Position numbers and translations under genes: made by a program. From Limnohabitans sp. (GTDB lineage Bacteria; Pseudomonadota; Gammaproteobacteria; Burkholderiales; Burkholderiaceae_C), in NCBI GenBank assembly GCA_018883305.1, contig VEQI01000014.1:1-20486 (forward strand): DNA of 20,486 nt. Direction: 5' to 3'. A model generated the notes under the pieces. That model saw only the letters and a list, made by a program, of their open reading frames with translations, ran no database searches and had not been told where the DNA came from. This document shows positions 12,888 to 20,367 of this stretch, piece by piece (position 1 is the first letter of the stretch; each line of letters starts with the position of its first letter).

Positions 12888-14003
12888 ATGAAGTCCACTG
12901 CTCTTGACGCCCGACCCCGTACCGACGACGCCACCAGTCAGACCGACGACCTGCGCATCAAAGACATCACCGTCCTGCCGCCACCAGAGCACCTGATCCG
13001 CTTTTTCCCCAATCAGGGCACCGCGGTTGAGCAGTTGATTGCCAGTACCCGCAAAAACATCCAGAACATCATGCATGGTCAGGACGACCGCCTGTTGGTG
13101 GTCATTGGCCCGTGCTCCATCCACGATCCGGCCGCGGCACTGGACTACGCCCGCCGTCTCAAGGCCGAGCGCGAGCGCTATGCCGACACGTTGGAGATTG
13201 TCATGCGGGTGTACTTCGAGAAGCCGCGCACCACCGTGGGCTGGAAGGGCCTCATCAACGACCCCTACCTGGACGAGAGCTACCGCATTGACGAGGGTCT
13301 GCGCATCGCACGCCAGTTGCTGATCGAGATCAATCGTCAGGGGCTGCCTGCCGGCAGCGAGTTTCTGGACGTGATTTCCCCGCAATACATTGGCGATCTG
13401 ATCAGCTGGGGCGCCATCGGTGCACGTACCACGGAAAGCCAGGTGCATCGCGAGCTGGCTTCCGGGTTGTCCGCCCCGATCGGCTTCAAGAACGGCACGG
13501 ATGGCAATATCAAGATTGCCACTGACGCCATCCAAGCGGCGGCGCGCGGGCACCACTTCTTGTCGGTCCACAAGAACGGCCAGGTCGCCATTGTGCAAAC
13601 CCAAGGCAACAAGGATTGCCACGTCATCCTGCGGGGTGGCAAGGCCCCCAACTACGATGCGGCCAGCGTCGCAGCCGCCTGCAAGGAGCTGGAGGCCGCC
13701 AAGCTACCGCCCAGCCTGATGGTGGACTGCAGCCACGCCAACAGCAGCAAGCAGCACGAGAAACAGCGCGAGGTGGCGCAAGACATTGCGAACCAGCTGT
13801 CACAAGGCTCGCGCCAGGTGTTTGGTGTCATGATTGAAAGTCATCTGCAAGCCGGCGCCCAGAAATTCACCCCCGGCAAGGACAACCCAACCCAGTTGCA
13901 CTACGGCCAGAGCATCACCGACGCCTGCCTGGGCTGGGAAGATTCCGTGCAGTCACTGGAAATTCTGGCGCAGGGCGTGAAGGCGCGCCGCGCCAAGCGC
14001 TGA
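12888..14003 (+). CDS. aroG: Type I 3-deoxy-7-phosphoheptulonate (DAHP) synthase, AroG-like
   Basis: This condenses phosphoenolpyruvate and erythrose 4-phosphate, the entry step of aromatic amino acid synthesis. The 371-aa product has LLVVIGPCSIHDP with metal ligand C76, YFEKPRTTVGWKGLINDP, SWGAIGARTTESQVHRELASGL, GFKNGTDG, SHANSSKQ with H283, GVMIESHL with E317 and SITDACLGWED with D345. These match C61/H268/E302/D326 of E. coli AroG. The N-terminus (DDLRIKDITVLPPPEHLIRFFP) is closer to the Phe-sensitive AroG than to AroF, so Phe feedback is likely but not proven. The ribosome binding site is weak (AAAGAAAG). Expression should depend on read-through of the attenuator upstream. It converges on tldD with a 23-bp gap. 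Confidence 0.95.
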   Translation: MKSTALDARPRTDDATSQTDDLRIKDITVLPPPEHLIRFFPNQGTAVEQLIASTRKNIQNIMHGQDDRLLVVIGPCSIHDPAAALDYARRLKAERERYADTLEIVMRVYFEKPRTTVGWKGLINDPYLDESYRIDEGLRIARQLLIEINRQGLPAGSEFLDVISPQYIGDLISWGAIGARTTESQVHRELASGLSAPIGFKNGTDGNIKIATDAIQAAARGHHFLSVHKNGQVAIVQTQGNKDCHVILRGGKAPNYDAASVAAACKELEAAKLPPSLMVDCSHANSSKQHEKQREVAQDIANQLSQGSRQVFGVMIESHLQAGAQKFTPGKDNPTQLHYGQSITDACLGWEDSVQSLEILAQGVKARRAKR

Positions 14004-14026
14004 GTTTGACGTTGGCGGTGCCCGCC

Positions 14027-15487
14027 TCAGGCGGTGCCGCCGACCGTCAAGCCCTCGATGCGCAAGGTGGGCTGACCCACTCCCACGGGCACACTCTGCC
14101 CCTCTTTGCCACAGGTGCCCACACCACTGTCCAGGGCCATGTCGTTGCCGATCATGCTCACCCGTGTGAGTACGTCGGGACCGTTGCCCACCAGGGTGGC
14201 GCCCTTGACGGGGTATTGCAGCTTGCCCTTTTCCACCCACCAAGCCTGGCTGGTTGAAAACACAAACTTGCCCGAGGTGATGTCCACCTGGCCGCCGCCA
14301 AAGTTGGTGGCATACAAGCCCTTGCGCAAACTGGCCACGATTTCCTGCGGATCGTGCTGCCCCCCCAGCATGTAGGTGTTGGTCATGCGGGGCATGGGCA
14401 AATGGGCATAGCTCTCGCGACGACCGTTCCCCGTGGGCTTCACGCCCATCAGACGCGCATTCATGGCGTCCTGGATGTAACCACGCAGAATGCCATCCTC
14501 AATCAAGACGTTGCGCTGGCTGGCGCAGCCTTCATCGTCCACGTTGAGCGAACCACGACGATCAGGCAAGGTGCCATCATCCAGAACCGTCACACCTGGC
14601 GCAGCCACTCGCTGGCCGATGCGGCCCGAAAACGCGCTGGAGCCTTTGCGGTTGAAATCGCCCTCCAGCCCGTGGCCCACGGCCTCGTGCAGCAGCACGC
14701 CTGGCCAGCCGGGGCCAAGCACCACGGTCATCTCGCCTGCAGGCGCGGGACGGGCCTGCAGATTGGTCAGGGCCGCATCCACCGCCTCATCCACGTAGCG
14801 ACGCAGCATGTCGTCATTGAAATGTTCCAGGCCCCAACGGCCACCGCCACCACCCGAGCCCATCTCACGGCGCCCCTTGTGCTCGGCAATGACCGTCACA
14901 CTCAAGCGCACCAGCGGACGCACGTCCGCCGCCAGGGTGCCATCGGCACGGGCAATCAGCACCACGTCATGCTCGCTGGCCAGGCCCGCCATCACTTGCA
15001 CCACGCGCGGGTCGCGCGCGCGCGCAAGCGCCTCCACGCGCCCCAGCAAGGCCACCTTGGCCGTGCTGTCCAGGGAAAGGATGGGGTCTTCACCGCCATA
15101 CAGCGTGCGGCTGGGTGCCACCTTGCGCGTGGGCACACGGGTGCTGGCCGAACGCGAGGCCGCCGCGATCGAGCGCACGGTGCGGGCAGCGTCCAGGAGA
15201 GACGCCATGGAGATGTCGTCGGAATAGGCAAACGCGGTTTTCTCGCCCGAGACGGCTCGCACGCCCACGCCCTGGTCAATGCTGAAAGAGCCCGACTTGA
15301 CGATGCCCTCCTCCAAGCTCCAGCCTTCCGAGCGGGTGGTCTGGAAGTACAGATCGGCGTCATCGACCCGGTGTTGTCGAATCTCGGCCAGCGCACGCTG
15401 CAAGTGCGTTTCATCCAGGCCAAACGGGTCCAGCAGACATTGGCGCGCCAGCGCCAGTCGCTCCAGGGTGGGTTCGCGAGAAATCAT
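14027..15487 (-). CDS. tldD: Metalloprotease TldD
   Basis: This is a zinc-dependent peptidase that works with PmbA/TldE, degrading unfolded peptides and maturing some modified peptides. The 486-aa product has the HExxxH motif at H267-E268-x-x-x-H272 (LLHEAVGHGLEGDF) and the third ligand C459 in SGVGTCGKEGQSVPVG, equivalent to H262/H266/C454 of E. coli TldD. Other family marks are SGSFSIDQGVGVRA, GPGWPGVLLHEA, RGSLNVDDEG and the ATNFGGGQVDITSGKF block. No pmbA/tldE is in the window. It starts 25 bp after the upstream dehydrogenase gene and is probably co-transcribed with it. A TACACT 8 nt before the ATG could add its own promoter. Confidence 0.96.
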   Translation of the reverse strand: MISREPTLERLALARQCLLDPFGLDETHLQRALAEIRQHRVDDADLYFQTTRSEGWSLEEGIVKSGSFSIDQGVGVRAVSGEKTAFAYSDDISMASLLDAARTVRSIAAASRSASTRVPTRKVAPSRTLYGGEDPILSLDSTAKVALLGRVEALARARDPRVVQVMAGLASEHDVVLIARADGTLAADVRPLVRLSVTVIAEHKGRREMGSGGGGGRWGLEHFNDDMLRRYVDEAVDAALTNLQARPAPAGEMTVVLGPGWPGVLLHEAVGHGLEGDFNRKGSSAFSGRIGQRVAAPGVTVLDDGTLPDRRGSLNVDDEGCASQRNVLIEDGILRGYIQDAMNARLMGVKPTGNGRRESYAHLPMPRMTNTYMLGGQHDPQEIVASLRKGLYATNFGGGQVDITSGKFVFSTSQAWWVEKGKLQYPVKGATLVGNGPDVLTRVSMIGNDMALDSGVGTCGKEGQSVPVGVGQPTLRIEGLTVGGTA

Positions 15488-15495
15488 GGGGGCCT

Positions 15496-15501
15496 AGTGT
15501 A
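15496..15501 (-). promoter_or_regulatory. Possible -10 element at the tldD start
   Basis: On the minus strand TACACT is separated from the tldD ATG by AGGCCCCC (8 nt), and no Shine-Dalgarno is present. The geometry matches mpl and the aromatic leader. No clear -35 was found, and the hexamer may be fortuitous. Confidence 0.35.
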
Positions 15502-15512
15502 GAGGGGTTGAT

Positions 15513-16400
15513 TCAGGAAGCCGACGATTGACCATAGAGCTTGAACACGCTGGCATCATCCTCCTCGGCCAGACCCGCTGCGTGTGCCTGGGCGAACACC
15601 GCCGCCGCCAAACGCCCCAGCTCCGGGGTAAAGCCCACCGCATCGCCCGCTGCCACCGCCAGGCGCGTGTCTTTTTCCAGCAGGGTGACATGCGCACGCG
15701 GCGCGTAGTCGTTCACCAGCGCGCGGCGCAAACGGTCCGAACTGATCCAGCTTTGCCCACTGGAGCGCTCCATCACGTCCAGGGTCTTGGACAGGTTGAG
15801 GCCCATGCGCTGCGCCATGGCCAGCACCTGCGCCGCACCCACCAGGTTGATGCCAGCCAGCAGGTTGTTGGCCAGCTTGGTGCGTGCCCCGTCACCCACG
15901 CGCTCGCTGACGTTGAAGACCAGACCGGACAGGGCATCCAGCAAATCCAGGTTGGCCTGATACACCGGTGCTGGCGCGGCCACCATCAGGCTCATGGTGC
16001 CTTCGGCCGCGCGTTGCGGGCCACCGGACATGGGGGCATCGATCATGTGCGCGCCCAGTGACTGCAAGCGCTGTCCAAACGACTCCACTTCCTCGGGCGA
16101 CAGCGTAGGACACATCACCACCGTCTGGCCATGACGCAAGGCGCTCTTGACGCCCTGCTCACCAAACAGCACCGACTCCACTTGCGGTGAGTCAATCACG
16201 CAAACAATGAGACGATCCACCGCTGCGGTGAGCGCAGCGGGCGAATCCTGCACCGTCGCGCCCAGCGTACGCAAGGCCTCGGTCTTGCTGGCGTCGATGT
16301 CACGCACATGCACGTGCCACCCCAGACCCAGCAGCCGACGCGCCATGCCGCCGCCCATATTGCCCACGCCAATGATGCCAATGGTGTTTGCCTGACTCAT
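15513..16400 (-). CDS. NAD(P)-dependent beta-hydroxyacid dehydrogenase (HIBADH family)
   Basis: This is a 295-aa oxidoreductase of the 3-hydroxyisobutyrate/tartronate semialdehyde reductase family. The N-terminal Rossmann fold has IGIIGVGNMGGGMARRLL (G11-x-G13-x-x-G16). The substrate loop is DAPMSGGPQRAAEGTMSLMV (121-140). The catalytic Lys is K175 with N178 in TKLANNLLAG. The C-terminal helical domain is complete (KTLDVMERSSGQSW, LLEKDTRLAV). Substrate cannot be fixed: 3-hydroxyisobutyrate, 2-hydroxy-3-oxopropionate or a related acid are all possible, and no pathway partner is nearby. The start overlaps the rodA stop by 4 bp (ATGA at 16397-16400), which fixes it and implies coupling. Confidence 0.9.
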   Translation of the reverse strand: MSQANTIGIIGVGNMGGGMARRLLGLGWHVHVRDIDASKTEALRTLGATVQDSPAALTAAVDRLIVCVIDSPQVESVLFGEQGVKSALRHGQTVVMCPTLSPEEVESFGQRLQSLGAHMIDAPMSGGPQRAAEGTMSLMVAAPAPVYQANLDLLDALSGLVFNVSERVGDGARTKLANNLLAGINLVGAAQVLAMAQRMGLNLSKTLDVMERSSGQSWISSDRLRRALVNDYAPRAHVTLLEKDTRLAVAAGDAVGFTPELGRLAAAVFAQAHAAGLAEEDDASVFKLYGQSSAS

Positions 16401-17551
16401 GATTGCACCAACTGCTTGGCCTTGGCCACCGACATCAAAATTCCCAATCCAAAACCCAGCGTGACCATTGCAGTCCCTCCGTAGCTGATAAACGGCAGGG
16501 GGACCCCCACCACCGGCAGAATGCCGCTGACCATGCCCATGTTGACAAAGGCATAGGTGAAAAAAATCATGGTGACGCCGCCCGCCAGCAAACGTGCAAA
16601 CAGCGTGGGGCCGTCCAGCGCAATGGCCAGCCCACGCAGCACCAGGAACAAGAAGCCCAGGATCAGCATCACATTGCCCACCAAACCGAATTCTTCACCG
16701 TAGGCGGCAAAGATGAAATCGGTGGTGCGCTCAGGAATGAAGTCCAGGTGCGTCTGCGTGCCCTGCATGAAGCCCTTGCCCCAAAAGCCCCCGGAGCCGA
16801 TGGCAATCATGCCTTGAATGATGTGAAAGCCCTTGCCCAGCGGGTCGCGCTCGGGGTCCAGCAGGGTGCAAACGCGTTGCTGCTGATAGTCATGCAACAA
16901 CGGCCAGCGCACGCCTTGCGCGCAAAGCTCGGGCTCGAACACCACCAGCAAGAGCAGGCCCACCACCCCCAGCACCAGAGGGGGGATGATCAGGCGCCAG
17001 CTCAGGCCGGCAAAAAACATCACAAACAAACCTGCACTCATGACCAGCAACGCGGTACCCAGATCGGGCTGGCGGGCAATCAGACCCACGGGCACCACTA
17101 ACAACGCGCCAGCCACCAGAAAATCCAGCGGACGCAACTGGCCCTCGCGTTTTTGGAACCACCAGGCCAGCATCAGCGGCATGGCAATCTTGAGAATTTC
17201 ACTGGGCTGAATGACCACCCCCACATTGAGCCAGCGGCGCGCACCTTTTTTGGTCAATCCGAACAAGGCCACGGCGATCAGCAGCGCCACCCCCAGGGAA
17301 TACAAGGGCACGGCCAGTGACATGAGGCGTTGCGGCGGAATTTGCGCCACCACGAACATGATGAAGCCACCAATCAGGATGTTGCGGCCATGGTCCCAGA
17401 ACCGCTCGCCGTTGGCAAAGCCCGAGGAGTACATGGTGAGCATGCCCGCGCAGGCCAGCATGAACACGGCGAACGCCAGTGGTCCGTCAAACCCGCGCAG
17501 CCAGAACAGCGCGCGCTGCCACAGGACGGGTTTTTCGATGACGATGCTCAT
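16397..17551 (-). CDS. rodA: Rod shape-determining glycosyltransferase RodA
   Basis: This SEDS-family integral membrane enzyme polymerises lipid II with PBP2 in the elongasome. The 384-aa product shows about ten hydrophobic helices. Family motifs include WLNVGVVIQPSEILKIAMPL, ARQPDLGTALLV, the long periplasmic loop with QQQRVCTLLDPERDPLGKGFH, GFMQGTQTHLDFIPERTTDFI and the SEDS signature near VVGVPLPFISYGGTAMV. These distinguish RodA from FtsW. mreBCD and mrdA, often adjacent in Burkholderiales, are not in the window. The start is the ATG at 17549-17551. On the minus strand GATAAT lies 8 nt before it and the bases between read TCTCCTCC, which is not a Shine-Dalgarno. Confidence 0.96.
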   Translation of the reverse strand: MSIVIEKPVLWQRALFWLRGFDGPLAFAVFMLACAGMLTMYSSGFANGERFWDHGRNILIGGFIMFVVAQIPPQRLMSLAVPLYSLGVALLIAVALFGLTKKGARRWLNVGVVIQPSEILKIAMPLMLAWWFQKREGQLRPLDFLVAGALLVVPVGLIARQPDLGTALLVMSAGLFVMFFAGLSWRLIIPPLVLGVVGLLLLVVFEPELCAQGVRWPLLHDYQQQRVCTLLDPERDPLGKGFHIIQGMIAIGSGGFWGKGFMQGTQTHLDFIPERTTDFIFAAYGEEFGLVGNVMLILGFLFLVLRGLAIALDGPTLFARLLAGGVTMIFFTYAFVNMGMVSGILPVVGVPLPFISYGGTAMVTLGFGLGILMSVAKAKQLVQS

Positions 17552-17569
17552 GGAGGAGAATTATCCGGG
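17552..17569. promoter_or_regulatory. 18-bp divergent spacer with two overlapping signals
   Basis: On the plus strand GGAGGAG (17552-17558) is a strong Shine-Dalgarno 11 nt before the esterase ATG. On the minus strand GATAAT (17560-17565) is a -10-like hexamer 8 nt before the rodA ATG. Any promoter for the esterase must lie inside rodA. Confidence 0.55.
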
Positions 17570-18190
17570 ATGAGCCATTCCCTTCCTCGCATCACCCATT
17601 TGCTGTATCTGCACGGCTTTCGGTCGTCGCCGCAGTCCACCAAGGCCCAACTCACCCGGCAGTGGGTACGTGCTCACGCGCCTGAGCTCATCTGGCAAAG
17701 CCCGGCCTTGCCCCCCTCACCCCGCGAAGCTGCCCACCTGATCCTGCAACTCACCGCCGATTGGCCTCCCGCCACCATGGCCGTGATCGGTTCCTCCCTG
17801 GGTGGGTTTTATGCCAGCTGGCTATCGCGTCAGCGCGGTTGCCGGGCGGTGGTGATCAACCCGTCGGTGCAACCCGCGCGCAGTCTGGGTGGCTATATCG
17901 GCACCCATCCGATGTGGCATGACCCTACCCAGCACTTTTATTTTGCCCCCGAGTTTGTCGAGGAATTGCGCGTCTTGCAGGCGCAAGTGCCCCCCGACGA
18001 GGCGCCTGGGCCCGTGGGTCACCCCGAACAGGTGCTGGCGGTTCTGGGCACGCACGACGAGCTGCTCCCCTTTGACGAGATGCAGTCTCGGTATGCTGCC
18101 TGCACGCTGCGCATCGTGCCCGGTGGAGATCATGCCTTGAGCGGGTATGAAGCCCTGCTGCCTGAGGTCATGGGGTTCCTGGGCTGGTGA
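17570..18190 (+). CDS. YqiA/YcfP-family alpha/beta hydrolase (esterase)
   Basis: This 206-aa alpha/beta hydrolase has HLLYLHGFRSSPQSTKA (oxyanion region), nucleophile S76 in GSSLGGFYASWL, acid D163 in LGTHDELLPF and base H188 in VPGGDHALSGYE. PNPSVQPA-like residues (INPSVQPARSLGGYIG) are typical of the YqiA group, where esterase activity on short acyl chains is known but the natural substrate is not. The frame is open back to 17330 inside rodA. The ATG at 17570 is chosen for its GGAGGAG ribosome binding site and family-like N-terminus. It is followed after 34 bp by the RNB gene. Confidence 0.9.
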   Translation: MSHSLPRITHLLYLHGFRSSPQSTKAQLTRQWVRAHAPELIWQSPALPPSPREAAHLILQLTADWPPATMAVIGSSLGGFYASWLSRQRGCRAVVINPSVQPARSLGGYIGTHPMWHDPTQHFYFAPEFVEELRVLQAQVPPDEAPGPVGHPEQVLAVLGTHDELLPFDEMQSRYAACTLRIVPGGDHALSGYEALLPEVMGFLGW

Positions 18191-18209
18191 AGAGCGTCAG
18201 ATGCCGTCA

Positions 18210-18218
18210 TGGGACAAT
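18210..18218 (+). promoter_or_regulatory. Possible extended -10 at the RNB gene start
   Basis: TG (18210-18211), one base, then GACAAT (18213-18218) forms an extended -10-like element 6 nt before the ATG at 18225. No Shine-Dalgarno or good -35 is present. Confidence 0.35.
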
Positions 18219-18224
18219 CCTGGC

Positions 18225-20345
18225 ATGTACGCATTGTTCGAAGACGCCGGCAAATTTCTCGCCGGTCGCATCCTTTCAGAAGCTGAAGCTTCGGCCCAGA
18301 TCGAGCTGGAATCGGGCAAACGGGTCAAGGTGAAGGCGGCCCATGTGCTGTTGCGGTTCGAGCAGCCCGCGCCTGCACTGCTGATGGCACAGGCGCAGTC
18401 ACTGGCCACCAGCATCGAGCTGGATCTGGCCTGGGAATTCGCTCCAGAGGATGAATTCGGTTTTGCCGATCTGGCGCATGAGTATTTCAGCGTCAAGGCC
18501 ACCACCACCGAACTGGCCGCCACCCTCATGCGGCTTTATGAGGCGCCTCACTATTTCCGTCGCGCCGGCAAAGGGCGCTTCAAGAAAGCCCCCGCCGAGG
18601 TCATCCAGCAAGCGCTGGCGGCCATTGAAAAGAAAAAGCAAATCCAGTTGCAGATCGACGCCTGGGCCGGCGAGCTGGCAAGCGGCCGCTGTCCGGCCCC
18701 CGTTCTGGCGCAGCTCTATCGCATCTTGTTCAAGCCCGACAAGAACGGGCCCGAGTACAAGGCCGTGGTCGAGGCCGCACGCACCAGCCAGACAGCACCG
18801 CTCACCCTGCTGCAACGCGCGGGGGCCATCACCTCGGCTTACCAGTTTCACTGGCAACGGTTTTTGTTTGAACACTTTCCCAAGGGCGTGGGGTTTCCTG
18901 CCGTCAGTGCCCCGCCCATCCAGGAAACGCTGCCGCTGGCCTCGGTCCGTGCCTACTCCATTGATGACTCGCACACCACGGAAATCGATGATGCCTTGTC
19001 CGTCCAGGGGCTGGGCAGTGGCGTGGTGGTGGTGGGCATTCACATTGCCGCGCCTGGCCTGGCCATCACGCCAGAGAGTGTGGTGGACCAGATCGGGCGC
19101 CAGCGACTCTCCACGGTCTACATGCCGGGGCACAAAATCACCATGCTGCCCGACGACCTGGTGCAGACCTACACGCTGGAGGGCGGACGGGACTGCCCCG
19201 CCGTCTCTCTGTATGTGACGCTGGAAGAAGACAGCCTGCGCATCCTCTCCAGCGAAACCCGGCTGGAACGCGTGCCCATCGTGGCCAATCTGCGACATGA
19301 CCGACTGGACACGGTCGTCACAGAAGCCTGGTTGCTAGCCGACGTTGCCGACACATCGATGCCCAACGACCACCCGGCCAGTGGCATCGACGCCTTGCCA
19401 CATGCCGAACTGGCCTTCCTGTACCGCCTGGCCAAGTCGCTCAAATCACAACGTGAAGTGGTGCGCGGCAAACCAGAAACGTTCAGCCGCCCTGACTACA
19501 CCTTCCGGCTGGAAGGCGTGAATGACCAGGGCCCGCAGGGACAAGAGACCGTGGTGCTAGGCGTGCGCCAGCGCGGCGCCCCGCTGGATTTGATCGTGGC
19601 CGAGGCCATGATCCTGGCCAACAGCACCTGGGGCCAGTGGATGGCCGAGCTGGGTGTACCAGCCATCTACCGCAGCCAGGCCAGCCTGGCTCCCGGCATG
19701 AAGGTGCGCATGAGCACCCGCGCCTTGCCGCACGCCGGCATTGGCGTGCCGTGTTATGCCTGGAGCACCTCGCCGTTGCGTCGTTATGTGGACCTGGTCA
19801 ACCAGTGGCAGATCATCGCCTGCGCCCGGCATGGCAAAACGGCCGCGCTGGCCGCCCCGTTCAAGCCCAAGGACGCGGCACTGATGTCCATCATCTCCGC
19901 GTTTGACACGGCTTACACCGCCTACAACAGCTATCAAGCGTCGATGGAGCGCTTCTGGACCCTGCAGTTCGTGCGTCAGCAAGGCCTGCGCGAGATCGAG
20001 GCCACGGTGTTCAAAGTGTTCCCGGGACAACCCCCCATGGCCCGTGCCGACACCCTTCCCCTGGTCTTGCCCGTGCTGGGCACAGGCGGCATGGCCCTGG
20101 CACGCGGCTCACGCGTACGCCTGCAACTGAGCGAACCCGACGACATCACGCTGGACATCCAGGGGCAATTGCTGAGCCTGCTGGAAACCGATGCCAGCGG
20201 CAGCGCTGCCCCTGGTGCAGAGACAGACGATGCCGCGCTGGATGAGGAGGAAAACGCCGGACCCCTGGCCATCGCCGTTGACCTGGAGCCTTCGGACACG
20301 TCTGCCAGCCCTGATGCAGCCACCCAGGCCACATTGGCCTCTTGA
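18225..20345 (+). CDS. RNB-domain 3'-5' exoribonuclease (RNase II/R superfamily)
   Basis: This 706-aa processive RNA exonuclease begins with a small beta-rich N-terminal domain (MYALFEDAGKFLAGRILSEA, SGKRVKVKAAHVLLRF), then a helical region. The RNB catalytic domain has YSIDDSHTTEIDDALSV, the RQRLSTVYMPGHKITMLPDD motif and the signature WSTSPLRRYVDLVNQW. The magnesium-binding set is D247, E253, D255 and D256. E. coli RNase II has Asp at the E253 position. The last 55 or so residues are acidic and low-complexity. Classical cold-shock and S1 domains of RNase R are not evident, so this is a distinct subfamily common in betaproteobacteria and rnb/rnr is not assigned. ATGs at 18147 and 18201 are in frame, but 18225 gives the family-like N-terminus. 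Confidence 0.9.
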   Translation: MYALFEDAGKFLAGRILSEAEASAQIELESGKRVKVKAAHVLLRFEQPAPALLMAQAQSLATSIELDLAWEFAPEDEFGFADLAHEYFSVKATTTELAATLMRLYEAPHYFRRAGKGRFKKAPAEVIQQALAAIEKKKQIQLQIDAWAGELASGRCPAPVLAQLYRILFKPDKNGPEYKAVVEAARTSQTAPLTLLQRAGAITSAYQFHWQRFLFEHFPKGVGFPAVSAPPIQETLPLASVRAYSIDDSHTTEIDDALSVQGLGSGVVVVGIHIAAPGLAITPESVVDQIGRQRLSTVYMPGHKITMLPDDLVQTYTLEGGRDCPAVSLYVTLEEDSLRILSSETRLERVPIVANLRHDRLDTVVTEAWLLADVADTSMPNDHPASGIDALPHAELAFLYRLAKSLKSQREVVRGKPETFSRPDYTFRLEGVNDQGPQGQETVVLGVRQRGAPLDLIVAEAMILANSTWGQWMAELGVPAIYRSQASLAPGMKVRMSTRALPHAGIGVPCYAWSTSPLRRYVDLVNQWQIIACARHGKTAALAAPFKPKDAALMSIISAFDTAYTAYNSYQASMERFWTLQFVRQQGLREIEATVFKVFPGQPPMARADTLPLVLPVLGTGGMALARGSRVRLQLSEPDDITLDIQGQLLSLLETDASGSAAPGAETDDAALDEEENAGPLAIAVDLEPSDTSASPDAATQATLAS

Positions 20346-20367
20346 CCTGCGCCACCTCGCCGCAACC

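Noticed and set aside
14354..15502. 382-codon plus-strand frame over tldD
   Set aside because: Antisense to the HExxxH and Cys motifs of tldD, with a His/Arg-rich composition typical of a shadow frame.
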